Positions 8,358 through 17,083 of a DNA stretch of 64,000 nt are shown here, in pieces. The notes under the pieces are model-generated. The model saw nothing but the letters and a program-made list of their open reading frames with translations, did not search any database and was not told the DNA's origin. The translations under genes were made by a program, and so were the position numbers. The stretch comes from AC-32 sp035518635 (lineage in GTDB: Bacteria; Actinomycetota; Thermoleophilia; Gaiellales; Gaiellaceae): assembly GCA_035518635.1 (NCBI GenBank), contig DATIXI010000063.1:18991-82990 (forward strand), given 5' to 3'. The first letter of the stretch is position 1. Each line of letters starts with the position of its first letter.

Positions 8358-10144
8358 CGATCACGGAAGAAGGCATCGAGACCAGGCTCGACACCGCGAT
8401 CGAAGCGGCGACGCGACGGCTGCTGGAGCTCCAGAACCCGGGCGGCTGGTGGGTCGGCGAGCTCGAGTCGAACGCGACGATGATCGCGCAGCACCTCTTC
8501 TGGCACCACGTGCTCGGCCTGCGCACCCCGGAGCTCGACCGCAAGATCGCGAACGAGCTGCTCGCGCGGCAGCGGGACGACGGCACCTGGTCGATCTGGT
8601 TCGAGGGGCCGCCCGACCTCTCGACCTCGGTGGAGGCCTACGCGGCGCTGAAGCTCGCCGGCGTCGACCCGGGCCCGCGGGCTCGCGAGTACATCCGCTC
8701 GCGGGGCGGCATCCCGCGCACGCGGATCTTCTCGAAATGCTTCCTGGCGCTTCTCGGCCAGTGGCCGTGGCAGCGGATCACGCCGATCCCGGTCGAGCTC
8801 GTACTCCTGCCCGCTGACGGGTATGTATCCATCTACAACTTCTCGTGCTGGGCCCGCGGCACGTTCGTCCCGCTCGCCGCCTGCCGGGCTCTTCGGCCCG
8901 TGCGCGGCTCGGACGTCGACCTGCGGGAGATCGGCGCGAGGCCCGGGAGGAGCAAGGCGCCGCCTCCCCTCTCGCGGACGAAGCGGATCGCGCTCGCGGA
9001 GGCCGAGCGCTGGGTCCGGGCCCACCAGGAGGCGGACGGCTCGTGGGGTGGCATTCAGCCGCCCTGGGTCTGGTCGATCATCATGCTCGCCGCGCTCGGG
9101 CACGGCTTCGAGGACGAAACGTTCAGGCGCGCGGTCGAGGGCTGGGAGGGCTTCACGATCGACGAGGGCGACCGGCTGCGCCCCGAAGCCTGCCAGTCGC
9201 CGGTCTGGGACACCGGCCTCGCGACGCTCGCGCTCCGCGACTCCGGCCTCGGGCCCGAGCACCCGGCGCTCGTGCGTGCGGCGGACTGGCTGATCGGCGA
9301 GGAGGTCACCGTCCCAGGCGACTGGGCCGTGCGCAACCACGACCTCGCGCCGGGCGGCTGGGCATTCGAGTTCGCGAACGACCTCTACCCGGACGTCGAC
9401 GACTCAGCCGTCGTCGCAATGGCCCTTCGCCGCTGCCACCGCGGCCACGACGCCGTCGAGCGCGGGCTCGCCTGGACGGCCGGGATGCAGTCGCGCAGCG
9501 GCGGCTGGGGTGCGTTCGACGCCGACAACGAGGCGTTCTGGCTCTACAGGCTGCCGTTCTGCGACTTCGGCAAGGTCACGGACGAGCCGAGCGCCGACGT
9601 CACCGCCCACGCGCTGGAGGCGCTCGCCCCGGAAAGCGGCTACGAGGGGGCCGTTCGCCGCGGGCTCGACTGGCTCCTGGCCGAGCAGGAGGCCGACGGC
9701 TCCTGGTTCGGCCGCTGGGGCGTCAACCACATCTACGGGACGGGGGCGGCGCTCCCGGCGCTCGAGGCCTGCGGCGTCGATCCCGCCAGGCCGGAGGTGC
9801 GGCGCGCGGTCGCGTGGCTCGATTCCGTCCAGAACGCGGACGGCGGCTTCGGCGAGGACATTCGCTCGTACGCCGAGCCGGCCTTCCGCGGGCGCGGAGC
9901 GAGCACTCCTTCCCAGACCGCTTGGGCGCTACTAGCCTACGTCGCTGCAGGGGAGGCGGAGAGCCGCGTGGCCAGGCGCGCCGGGGAATGGCTCTGCGCC
10001 GCGCAGGACGCCGACGGCGACTGGGAGGAGAGCGCCTACACGGGAACCGGGTTTCCGCTTGACTTCATGATTCGTTACCACCTCTACCGGCTCCACTTTC
10101 CGTTGCTCGCACTCGGTCGTCTACGAGAAAGGCTTTCGAGATGA
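8354..10144 (+). CDS. shc: Squalene-hopene cyclase
   Basis: 596 residues, near the usual length of about 630. The catalytic acid motif DxDD is present as DVDD (347-350). Several QW-type repeats are visible, for example QEADGSWGG, QSRSGGWGAF, QEADGSWFGRWG, QNADGGFGE and QDADGDWEE. The enzyme cyclises squalene to hopene/hopanol at the inner membrane. It starts inside the hpnE stop codon (ATGA) and ends in the same way with hpnH, so hopene synthesis and modification are translated as one unit. Confidence 0.95.
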   Translation: MTITEEGIETRLDTAIEAATRRLLELQNPGGWWVGELESNATMIAQHLFWHHVLGLRTPELDRKIANELLARQRDDGTWSIWFEGPPDLSTSVEAYAALKLAGVDPGPRAREYIRSRGGIPRTRIFSKCFLALLGQWPWQRITPIPVELVLLPADGYVSIYNFSCWARGTFVPLAACRALRPVRGSDVDLREIGARPGRSKAPPPLSRTKRIALAEAERWVRAHQEADGSWGGIQPPWVWSIIMLAALGHGFEDETFRRAVEGWEGFTIDEGDRLRPEACQSPVWDTGLATLALRDSGLGPEHPALVRAADWLIGEEVTVPGDWAVRNHDLAPGGWAFEFANDLYPDVDDSAVVAMALRRCHRGHDAVERGLAWTAGMQSRSGGWGAFDADNEAFWLYRLPFCDFGKVTDEPSADVTAHALEALAPESGYEGAVRRGLDWLLAEQEADGSWFGRWGVNHIYGTGAALPALEACGVDPARPEVRRAVAWLDSVQNADGGFGEDIRSYAEPAFRGRGASTPSQTAWALLAYVAAGEAESRVARRAGEWLCAAQDADGDWEESAYTGTGFPLDFMIRYHLYRLHFPLLALGRLRERLSR

Positions 10145-11145
10145 AGTTTCCGCTCGGCTCGACGGTTCAGATCGCGAAGTACGTCGCCAAGCAGCAGCGC
10201 AAGGGAGAGCGCTACCCGCTCGTGCTCATGCTCGAGCCCACGCTCGCCTGCAACATCGCCTGCATCGGCTGCGGGAAGATCCGCGAGTACGAGTCGAACA
10301 AAGCGCGGCTCTCGGTCGAGGAGTGCACCGACGCCGGCGTCCAGTGCCCGGCGCCGGTCGTGTCGATCTGCGGGGGCGAGCCGCTCGTCTTCAAGGGGAT
10401 CGAGGACGTCGTCGCGGGCTTCCTCGAGCTGAACAAGAACATCGAGCTCTGCACGAACGCGCTGCGCCTGGAGCAGTTCCTCGACGTCTTCGAGCCGAAC
10501 AAGCGCCTCACGTTCGTCGTGCATCTCGACGGGATGCGCGAGATCCACGACTACATCTGCGACTACCCGGGGCTGTGGGACGTCGCCGTCGGCGCGATCG
10601 TCCAGGCCCGCGCGCGCGGCTTCCGCGTCACGACCAACACCACGGTCTTCAAGGAGACGCAGGTCGAGGACGTGATCCAGATGATGGGCTACCTCACGAA
10701 CGAGGTCGGCATCGACGGGATGCTCGTCGCGCCCGGCTACCAGTACTCGCAGATCGACCCGTCGCTGACGATGACGCGCGAGGAGCACGAGGTGAAGTTC
10801 CGCGCCATCCGCGCGGCTGCCCGCAAGAACGGCTACCGCTGGCTGGCGAGCCCGATCTACCAGGACTTCCTCTCCGGCGACCGCAAGCTTCCTTGCGCGC
10901 CCTGGGGGTCGATCACGCGCAACCCATACGGGTGGAAGGGACCGTGCTACCTGCTCACGGACGGGATCTTCCCGACCTACGACGCGCTGCTGGACGGGAT
11001 CGAGTGGGACGACTACGGGCCCGGCAACGACCCGCGCTGCGAGCACTGCGGGATCCACTCCGGGTTCGAGCCGTCGGCCGCGTTCGAGGCCGCCGGGAGC
11101 ATGAGGGAGAGCGTTCGCAGCGCCGCATGGACGCTGACGGGCTGA
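10141..11145 (+). CDS. hpnH: Adenosylhopane synthase HpnH (radical SAM)
   Basis: 334 residues. The radical-SAM cluster motif CxxxCxxC is seen as C37, C41 and C44, followed by the GGEPL SAM-binding segment. The C-terminal CEHCGIHSGFEPSA is characteristic of HpnH. It joins 5'-deoxyadenosine to hopene, the first step of extended (C35) hopanoid side-chain formation. The next gene is a nucleosidase-like protein, the expected partner. Confidence 0.94.
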   Translation: MKFPLGSTVQIAKYVAKQQRKGERYPLVLMLEPTLACNIACIGCGKIREYESNKARLSVEECTDAGVQCPAPVVSICGGEPLVFKGIEDVVAGFLELNKNIELCTNALRLEQFLDVFEPNKRLTFVVHLDGMREIHDYICDYPGLWDVAVGAIVQARARGFRVTTNTTVFKETQVEDVIQMMGYLTNEVGIDGMLVAPGYQYSQIDPSLTMTREEHEVKFRAIRAAARKNGYRWLASPIYQDFLSGDRKLPCAPWGSITRNPYGWKGPCYLLTDGIFPTYDALLDGIEWDDYGPGNDPRCEHCGIHSGFEPSAAFEAAGSMRESVRSAAWTLTG

Positions 11146-11711
11146 CACTCGCCTGCGCGACGGCGGCCGAGCTGCGTGCCGCCAGGCGGACCGGGGCCCG
11201 CTCGGCGCTCGTCGGGCTCGGCGCCGCGAACGGCGTACCCGAGGGCGCGCTCGTCTCGTTCGGCCTCGCCGGCGCGCTGCGCGACGGCCTCCCGTCCGGG
11301 ACCGTGCTCGACGCGACCCGGGTCGTCGACGGCGCCGGGTCGGTGCTCTGGGAGGGCGAGCCGCTCGGCGTCGCGGGGGCACGGCCGGCGACGATCCTCG
11401 CGGCGGAAGAGATCGTGGACGGCGCCGACGAGCGGCGCGCGCTCCACGAGCGTACGGGAGCGGACGCGGCCGACCTCGAGAGCGGGCCGCTCGCGCGGAC
11501 CGGCCGCCTGCGCGGCGTCCTGCGCGCCGTGAGCGACACGCCGGACCGGCCGCTGAACGGGATCGCCGGGGCCGTCACGAGCCAGGGCGGCTACCACTGG
11601 ACCGGCCTCGCGCGCGCGTTCGCCCGCGAGCCGCGCGGCTTCACCCGGGCGGCCGGGGACGCGCGCAGGGCGCTTCGCCGCCTCTCCGCCGCGACGAGGG
11701 AGTGGGCGTGA
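11127..11711 (+). CDS. hpnG: HpnG-like nucleosidase/phosphorylase
   Basis: 194 residues of the purine nucleoside phosphorylase/MTAN fold: FGLAGAL resembles the glycine-rich strand, and TGADAADLESGPLAR resembles the ribose-binding VDMES segment. After HpnH, an HpnG-type enzyme removes adenine from adenosylhopane. The sequence is short and divergent, so the name rests partly on position in the operon. It starts 19 bp inside hpnH and ends overlapping ispH by 10 bp. Confidence 0.72.
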   Translation: MDADGLTLACATAAELRAARRTGARSALVGLGAANGVPEGALVSFGLAGALRDGLPSGTVLDATRVVDGAGSVLWEGEPLGVAGARPATILAAEEIVDGADERRALHERTGADAADLESGPLARTGRLRGVLRAVSDTPDRPLNGIAGAVTSQGGYHWTGLARAFAREPRGFTRAAGDARRALRRLSAATREWA

Positions 11712-12637
11712 AGCGCGTCCTGCTGGCCGCGCCCCGCTCGTTCTGCGCCGGCGTCGACCGCGCGATCGACATCGTCGAGCGGCTGCTCGAGCAGAACGGC
11801 CCGCCGGTCTACGTGCGGCACCAGATCGTCCACAACGACCACGTCGTGAAGCGCCTCGAGGGCCTCGGGGCAGTCTTCGTCGACTCCGAGGACGACGTGC
11901 CTGCGGGCGCGATCTGCGTCCTCTCGGCACACGGCGTCGCGCCGTCGGTCCGCGAGAACTGCGAGCGGCGCGGCCTCGTCGTCGTCGACGCCGTCTGCCC
12001 GCTCGTCTCGAAGGTGCATGCCGAGGCTCGGCGCTATGCCGACAGCGGCCACCTGGTCGCGCTCGTGGGCCACGTCGACCACGTCGAGGTGATCGGCACC
12101 CGCGGCGAGCGGCCGGAGTCGACGGTCGTGATCGAGTCGCCGGAGGATGCTGCGAAGCTCGACGCGGGCGGCAAGCCGATCGCGGTGATCACCCAGACGA
12201 CGCTCTCGCTCGACGACGTCGCCGAGACGGTGGACGCGCTCGCGGATCGCTTTGGCGATCTCAAGCGGCCGGCAGCGGACGACATCTGCTACGCGACCCA
12301 GAACCGGCAGGACGCGGTCAAGGCGATGGTCGCCCACGGCGCCTCGCTGGTTCTCGTCATCGGCTCCGAGGCGAGCTCGAACGCCAAGCGGCTCGTCGAG
12401 GTCGCGGAGCGCTTCGGCGCGCAGGCGCAGCTGATCGACGGCGAGAGCGGCCTCGAGCCCGATCTGCTCGCCGGGCACGAGACGGTCGGCCTCACGGCCG
12501 GCGCCTCGACCCCGGAGGAGCTCGTCGCGCTCGTCCTGCGCAGCCTCGCCTCGCTCGGCTACGACGAGCTCGAGGAAGTCGAGGTGGCGCGTGAGGACGT
12601 GCACTTCCGCCTGCCGCGCGAGGTGGCCGCCCGATGA
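11702..12637 (+). CDS. ispH: 4-hydroxy-3-methylbut-2-enyl diphosphate reductase IspH
   Basis: 311 residues. Last enzyme of the MEP isoprenoid pathway, giving IPP and DMAPP. The three iron-sulfur cluster Cys are C15 (SFCAGVDRA), C99 (DAVCPLVSK) and C196 (DDICYATQNRQ). SAHGVAPS and the H-PEV-like segment HVEVIGT supply the substrate-binding His and Glu. Its place in the hopanoid operon ties precursor supply directly to squalene and hopene formation. GTG start, with a second GTG two codons later. Confidence 0.94.
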   Translation: MGVKRVLLAAPRSFCAGVDRAIDIVERLLEQNGPPVYVRHQIVHNDHVVKRLEGLGAVFVDSEDDVPAGAICVLSAHGVAPSVRENCERRGLVVVDAVCPLVSKVHAEARRYADSGHLVALVGHVDHVEVIGTRGERPESTVVIESPEDAAKLDAGGKPIAVITQTTLSLDDVAETVDALADRFGDLKRPAADDICYATQNRQDAVKAMVAHGASLVLVIGSEASSNAKRLVEVAERFGAQAQLIDGESGLEPDLLAGHETVGLTAGASTPEELVALVLRSLASLGYDELEEVEVAREDVHFRLPREVAAR

Positions 12638-13020
12638 CCAGCGTCGAGGTCCCGTACTCGATCGCGTCGGCGCTCCCCTCGCTGACCGTGCTCGACATCA
12701 CGAACGACGTGAGGCGGGAGCTGCGGGTGTCCGGCCACGAGAGCGGGATCGCCTACGTGTCGCCGCTCGACGAGGTCGCGCTCGTGCGGGTGCAGGAGCG
12801 CGAGAGCGGGTTCTTCACCGACCTGGAAGAGCTGCTCACGCGGCTCGTGCCCCAGGACGAGCGCGAGCGCGAGCGGCTGCTCTGCCTGCTGCTCGGCCCT
12901 CGCACCGAGCAGATCCCGTTCGCGGACGGCGAGCTCTGCCTCGGCACGTGGCAGCGAATCCTGCTGCTCGGATTCGAGCGCCCCTCCCAGCCCCGCTGGG
13001 AGCTGACGCTTCTCGGCTAA
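12634..13020 (+). CDS. Divergent YjbQ/UPF0047 family protein
   Basis: 128 residues. The C-terminal half has the family signature (DGELCLGTWQ followed by a beta-strand ending ELTLLG). The middle keeps the outline of the fold (GIAYVSPLDEVALVRVQERESG) but lacks the conserved His-Thr-Ser active-site segment normally found there, and the HMKA-type segment is also gone. YjbQ proteins have been linked to thiamine phosphate synthesis. Here catalysis of that kind seems unlikely, so the role in the hopanoid operon is unknown. ATGA overlap with ispH. Confidence 0.7.
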   Translation: MTSVEVPYSIASALPSLTVLDITNDVRRELRVSGHESGIAYVSPLDEVALVRVQERESGFFTDLEELLTRLVPQDERERERLLCLLLGPRTEQIPFADGELCLGTWQRILLLGFERPSQPRWELTLLG

Positions 13021-13050
13021 CCCGCCTGCAGAGCCGGTTCGAGCCGACTT

Positions 13051-13067
13051 AGTAACAGTCTGTTACT
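13051..13067. promoter_or_regulatory. 17-bp palindromic operator, copy 2
   Basis: AGTAACAGTCTGTTACT, identical to copy 1, lies 30 bp after the last hopanoid operon gene and upstream of the membrane-protein gene at 13123. The left flank CTT extends the half-site as in copy 4, and the right flank TGG extends it as in copy 3. Confidence 0.65.
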
Positions 13068-13122
13068 TGGGCACGGCGGTTCGGGTTTGAACTGGACCGG
13101 TCGGCTTGGGCAGACTGAGGGG

Positions 13123-13782
13123 GTGCAGCGTGTCCGGCGACACCAGCGCATCTCTTCAGGTCTTGCTTTCGGACTCCTGGCGCTGATCGCCGAGCTGGCG
13201 GGCCGCAGCCTCACCCACAGGCTCGACGTAGGCCGCCACGTCGCGGCGCCGAGCTACTCGGGCGCCGACTACTACCCGTTCCTGCTCGCCGCCGTGAAGC
13301 TCGGGGTCGCGCTCCTGCTCGCCCGGCTCGCGTGGCGCTTCGTCCGCGCGTGGACGGCGGCAGAGGGTGGACGGCGGATGCTCGCCGCCCGCGGCAAGGT
13401 GCCGCGCCCGCGCCCGAGGATGCGGCTCGAGCTGTCGCCGCGGCTCTGGCTCGCGGCGTTCGTCGTCACCTCGGGCCTCTACCTGATTCAGCGCGACGCG
13501 GAGCGCGCCGCGGTCGGCCGCTGGCCGCTGCTAGCGCCTTGGCTCCACACCTCCGCGCTGCCGGTCTTCGCCGTGCTCGCCGTGCTGGTCGCGGTTGCCT
13601 GGAGCGCGGTCTCGCGCTGGCTGAACGAGTACGAGCGCTACGCGCAGGACACGTGCGCGCGCGCAAGTCGCATCGACGGCGTGCCTCCTCCGCAGGCGCA
13701 CGGCAGCGAGGGCGTGGCGCTCACGCCGCGGAAGCTCTTCGGGCTCGCGTTCGAGATCCGGCCGCCGCCGCTTCCCGCATAG
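13123..13782 (+). CDS. Integral membrane protein, about four TM segments, unknown function
   Basis: About 219 residues with hydrophobic segments near ISSGLAFGLLALIAELAG, YYPFLLAAVKLGVALLLARLAW, LWLAAFVVTSGLYLIQ and ALPVFAVLAVLVAVAWSAV. The basic, Pro-rich loop between segments 2 and 3 and the C-terminal tail are probably cytoplasmic. I recognise no family. GTG 13123 follows GAGG closely; TTG 13087 is an alternative start. Just downstream of operator copy 2 and upstream of copper-type membrane genes. Confidence 0.6.
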   Translation: MQRVRRHQRISSGLAFGLLALIAELAGRSLTHRLDVGRHVAAPSYSGADYYPFLLAAVKLGVALLLARLAWRFVRAWTAAEGGRRMLAARGKVPRPRPRMRLELSPRLWLAAFVVTSGLYLIQRDAERAAVGRWPLLAPWLHTSALPVFAVLAVLVAVAWSAVSRWLNEYERYAQDTCARASRIDGVPPPQAHGSEGVALTPRKLFGLAFEIRPPPLPA

Positions 13783-13842
13783 CCCGCGGTCCATCCAGAC
13801 GCCCGCGGGCCCGGTGTCGGCACCTGCATGCGGGAGGTGGAG

Positions 13843-14121
13843 ATGAGCACACAAACTCTCAGTGAGCGCGCGGTCGTCCGCGGACGCCGGTCGGCGCGCG
13901 CCTGGGCGATCACCGCCCTCGGCCCCGCGACGATGCTCGCCGGGGTCATCTGGGCGTTCGTCCAACCCAACCGAATCACGCTGCTGCATCCCGGCGGCCA
14001 GGGCTTCTGGTGGCTCGCAATCGAGCCGCCGATCCTGGTCGTCCTGGCCGGGATCGTCTTCGCGCTGTTCATCGCGCCGGGCGTGGTCGATGACCTCGAG
14101 GCCGATCGGGAAGACCGCTGA
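13843..14121 (+). CDS. Small membrane protein, two TM segments
   Basis: 92 residues with hydrophobic helices at about 20-40 (WAITALGPATMLAGVIWAF) and 58-80 (WLAIEPPILVVLAGIVFALF) and an acidic C-terminus. ATG 13843 has GGGAGG 4-5 nt upstream, better than ATG 13828. Its stop overlaps the next start (TGATG), so it is coupled to the His-rich membrane protein and CopC-CopD downstream. No recognised family; perhaps a small partner of that membrane complex. Confidence 0.6.
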   Translation: MSTQTLSERAVVRGRRSARAWAITALGPATMLAGVIWAFVQPNRITLLHPGGQGFWWLAIEPPILVVLAGIVFALFIAPGVVDDLEADREDR

Positions 14122-14705
14122 TGCTGCCCCCGGCCGAGCACGTCCACTGGATGTTCGCCACGGGCTTCCTCCTGCTCGGGCTCTGCCTGCTCGCGGAGGC
14201 GATCGTCGGCGAGGAGGTCTGGCGCCGCCGCGCCTGGCGCGCCTACCTCTGGCCCGGGCTCCTCTTCACGATGGGCGTGCTGATGTGGCCGGTGATGGTC
14301 TTCTTCACGAACTCGACGATCCACATGGTCGCCCATGGCTCGTGGGCGCAGGTCCTCATGCTGGCCGGCGGCGCCGAGCTCGGGCTCGTCCGAGGAAAGC
14401 TCCACAACCCGTACTGGCGCCTGACGCTGCCGTTCGCCCTGTTCATCTCCGGTGCCGCGCTCCTCATCCACGAGCAGAACGGCTGGTACTTCGCGCGCTC
14501 TGCATTCCTGCACCACGCGCTGGGGTGGCTGCTCGTCGGCGGCTCGATCGTCACGCTCGTCTCGGTTCTCCGGCCGCGGACGGCGGTCTGGCGCGCGGGC
14601 TTCGCGCTGACGATCGTGGTGGCCGCGCTTCTCCTCTACTGCGACCGCGACGTGGCACCGGTCTTCGGCCACCTCTCTCCGCTCGCGGGTGAGCAGCACC
14701 GATGA
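14121..14705 (+). CDS. His-rich integral membrane protein upstream of CopC-CopD
   Basis: 194 residues with about six predicted TM helices. Conserved-looking His positions sit near helix ends: HVHW at the N-terminus, STIHMVAHG, LIHEQNGW and AFLHHALGW. Such spacing fits a metal- or heme-binding membrane protein, consistent with the copper-handling gene that follows (4-bp overlap), but no family is confidently recognised. It forms a three-gene unit with the small membrane protein and CopC-CopD. Confidence 0.6.
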   Translation: MLPPAEHVHWMFATGFLLLGLCLLAEAIVGEEVWRRRAWRAYLWPGLLFTMGVLMWPVMVFFTNSTIHMVAHGSWAQVLMLAGGAELGLVRGKLHNPYWRLTLPFALFISGAALLIHEQNGWYFARSAFLHHALGWLLVGGSIVTLVSVLRPRTAVWRAGFALTIVVAALLLYCDRDVAPVFGHLSPLAGEQHR

Positions 14706-16027
14706 GACGCCTCCAAGCAACAGTCTGTTACTTGCTCGGGCTCGCGCTCCTCTTCCCGGCGGTCGCCGCGGCGCACGCGACGCTGAAGCAGACCGAGCCC
14801 GGCTTCGCCCAGCGACTCTCGAAGTCGCCGACGCTCGTCCTGCTCCGCTTCGATCAGAGCGTCAAGGCGCTGCCGAACGCGATCACGGTCTACACCGCGA
14901 AGGGCCACGTCGTCTCCGGCCAGGCCCGGCCGGGAACGGACAACCGGGTCGTGACGGCGCCCGTGCAGAACCTGCCGCGGGGCGGGTACACGGTCCGCTG
15001 GCGCGTCGTCTCGGCCGACAGCCACGTCGTCGGCGGCGTCTTCACGTTCGGCGTGCGGCAGAAGGCGCCGCCCCCCACGCAGGCGTTCGGCGCCTCCGGG
15101 CCGACGACGCGCGAGCACATCGTGCGCTGGCTGTACTTCCTGGCGCTCGCACTCGTGATCGGCGCGCTCGGGTTCCGGCTCCTGATCGTCCGGGGCCCGC
15201 TCCCACCGAGGGCCGAGCGGCGTTTCTTCTGGATCGCCGGCGTGGGCGCACTGGCTGCGATCGAGGTGGGCGTACTCGCATTCCTGCTCCGCGCCGAGGA
15301 CGCGCTCCAGCTTCCGTTCGTGGACTTCCTCTACGGCGACCTCGCCCCGCTCGCGGGCGGGACGCGCTTCGGAACTGCATTCATCGCGATGACGCTCGGC
15401 TTCGCCCTCGTCACGGCCCTCGTCTACCTCGCCTGGCTGACCGACCGAAAGGAGCTGCTCTGGGCCGCGTTCCTGGCGGCGCTCGGCTTCGCCTCGGGGC
15501 TCTCGCTCTCCGGCCACGACGCGGTCGACCCGGGCTCGTCGTGGCTCTCGGAGCTGGCGGACTGGGCCCATCTCGCCGCGGCCTGCCTCTGGGTGGGCGG
15601 CCTGATCCAGCTCGCGTTCGTCGTCTGGCCGCTCGCGCCCGACCTGCGCCGGTCCGCGTTCCTGCGCTTCTCGAAGTTCGCGACCGGGCTGATCGTCGTC
15701 CTGCTCTCCGCCGGGATCTACCTGAGCGTGATCCGGCTCCCGCGGCTCTCCGACCTCTGGAGCGAGAGCTACGGGCAGGTGTTGATGGTGAAGCTCGGGC
15801 TCGTGTCGCTCGCGCTGCTCTGGGGGGCCGTGCACCACTTCGTCGTCCGCCCGGCGCTCGAGCGCGGCCGCCAGCCGTCCGCCCTGCTGCCCAGGAGCCT
15901 GATCGGCGAGAGCGCGGTCGGGATCGTGATCCTGCTCGTCGCCGCGGTGCTCGTCGAGTCGAAGCCTCCGCCGCGGCCCGCGCCCAGCGCGCCGGTCGCG
16001 CAGCGCGCCCCGGCCCAGCAGCGCTAG
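14702..16027 (+). CDS. Copper resistance protein, CopC-CopD fusion
   Basis: 441 residues. Signal peptide about 1-25 ending AAAHA, so that mature CopC begins with His, the expected Cu(II) ligand. The CopC domain (about 25-122) has LVLLRFDQSV and SADSHVVGGVFTFGV, where Asp/His complete the copper site. From about 130 a CopD-type membrane domain with eight or so TM helices follows, with His in the loops (SGHDAVDPG, LADWAHLAAACLWVGG, AVHHFVVRP). The fused architecture resembles YcnJ-type copper importers. Operator copy 3 lies inside the signal-peptide codons. Confidence 0.85.
   Translation: MRRLQATVCYLLGLALLFPAVAAAHATLKQTEPGFAQRLSKSPTLVLLRFDQSVKALPNAITVYTAKGHVVSGQARPGTDNRVVTAPVQNLPRGGYTVRWRVVSADSHVVGGVFTFGVRQKAPPPTQAFGASGPTTREHIVRWLYFLALALVIGALGFRLLIVRGPLPPRAERRFFWIAGVGALAAIEVGVLAFLLRAEDALQLPFVDFLYGDLAPLAGGTRFGTAFIAMTLGFALVTALVYLAWLTDRKELLWAAFLAALGFASGLSLSGHDAVDPGSSWLSELADWAHLAAACLWVGGLIQLAFVVWPLAPDLRRSAFLRFSKFATGLIVVLLSAGIYLSVIRLPRLSDLWSESYGQVLMVKLGLVSLALLWGAVHHFVVRPALERGRQPSALLPRSLIGESAVGIVILLVAAVLVESKPPPRPAPSAPVAQRAPAQQR
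14716..14732. promoter_or_regulatory. 17-bp palindrome, copy 3 (inside the copC-copD signal-peptide codons)
   Basis: AGCAACAGTCTGTTACT differs from copies 1 and 2 by one base. It spans codons 5-10 of the CopC-CopD gene and shares the upstream flank CTCCA with copy 1. Binding here could block elongation by RNA polymerase or control an internal start. Confidence 0.5.
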
Positions 16028-16030
16028 CCT
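16025..16030 (+). promoter_or_regulatory. -10 box of a leaderless promoter (epimerase)
   Basis: TAGCCT, 6 nt before ATG 16037. Its TAG is also the stop codon of the preceding gene. Confidence 0.45.
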
Positions 16031-16036
16031 CGGCGC

Positions 16037-17068
16037 ATGCGCTGGGCGATCTCGGGCGGCGCGGGCTTCCTCGGCCTGCACCTCGCGCGGCGGCTGCTGG
16101 CCGACGGGGACGACGTGCGGACGCTCGACCTCGCGCCGCTCGACGACGACGAGCTCGAGGGCAGGGTCGAGGAGCTGCGTGGCGACGTCCGCGACCAATC
16201 AGCCGCTGCCAGGCTCGTCGACGGCGCCGAGGTGCTCGTTCACGCCGCGGCCGCTCTTCCGATCCAGGCCTCGCGCGAGGCGATCCACTCCGTCAACGTC
16301 GACGGCGCCGCGGTCACCCTGACGGCCGCGCTCGAGGCAGGCGTTCGGCGGGCGATCCTGATCTCATCGACCGCGGTCTACGGGATCCCGAAGCACCACC
16401 CGCTCCGCGAGGACGCGCCGCTCGTCGGCGTGGGGCACTACGGCGAGTCGAAGATCGAGGCCGAGCGCGTCGCACATCGCGTCGGCCGCCGCGGGCTCGA
16501 GGTGGTCGTCCTTCGCCCGAAGACGTTCATCGGGCCCGAGCGCCTGGGTGTCTTCGAGATCCTGTTCGACTGGATTCGCGAGGGCCGGCGGATCCCGATC
16601 CTCGGCGACGGCTCGAACCGCTACCAGCTGCTGGCGGTCGAGGACCTCGTCGAAGCGACCCTGAGCGCGGCCACGGCCGACACGGCGGGGGAGACGTTCA
16701 ACATCGGCGCGGCCGAGTTCGGGACGGTTCGCTCGGACCTGGAGGGCCTGATCGACCACGCGGGCTCGAGCAGCCGGCTCCGGCCGGTCCCGGCTCGCCC
16801 GGCCGAGCTCGCGCTCCGCGGGCTCGAGCTGGCGCGGCTCTCGCCGCTCGCGGAATGGCACTACCGCACCGCGCATCGCGACTCCTACGTCGACGTGTCG
16901 AAGGCCGGGCGCGAGCTCGGTTTCGAGCCCCGCCTCTCGAACGTGCAGGCGCTCTGCGAGACCTACGACTGGTACCTGGAGAACAGCGAGCGCCTCGGCG
17001 GTGCCGGCCTCACGCATCGCGTTCCGTGGGACCAGCGCGCGCTGGGGCTTCTCAAGCGCCTGAGCTAG
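16037..17068 (+). CDS. NAD-dependent epimerase/dehydratase (extended SDR)
   Basis: 343 residues. The N-terminal Rossmann motif GGAGFLG (7-13) and the catalytic YxxxK (YGESK, about 135) are intact; ISSTAVYG supplies the Ser/Thr. Extended SDRs of this type act on nucleotide sugars or steroid-like substrates; the substrate cannot be told from sequence. The ATG has a TAGCCT box 6 nt upstream, suggesting a leaderless transcript whose -10 overlaps the copC-copD stop codon. Confidence 0.8.
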   Translation: MRWAISGGAGFLGLHLARRLLADGDDVRTLDLAPLDDDELEGRVEELRGDVRDQSAAARLVDGAEVLVHAAAALPIQASREAIHSVNVDGAAVTLTAALEAGVRRAILISSTAVYGIPKHHPLREDAPLVGVGHYGESKIEAERVAHRVGRRGLEVVVLRPKTFIGPERLGVFEILFDWIREGRRIPILGDGSNRYQLLAVEDLVEATLSAATADTAGETFNIGAAEFGTVRSDLEGLIDHAGSSSRLRPVPARPAELALRGLELARLSPLAEWHYRTAHRDSYVDVSKAGRELGFEPRLSNVQALCETYDWYLENSERLGGAGLTHRVPWDQRALGLLKRLS

Positions 17069-17083
17069 CGATCGTCGAACGAG

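Noticed and set aside
5451..13067. The identical palindromes flanking the hopanoid operon considered as recombination or transposon ends
   Set aside because: There is no transposase or integrase, no flanking target duplication visible, and two further copies lie in unrelated contexts; an operator or repeat role is simpler.
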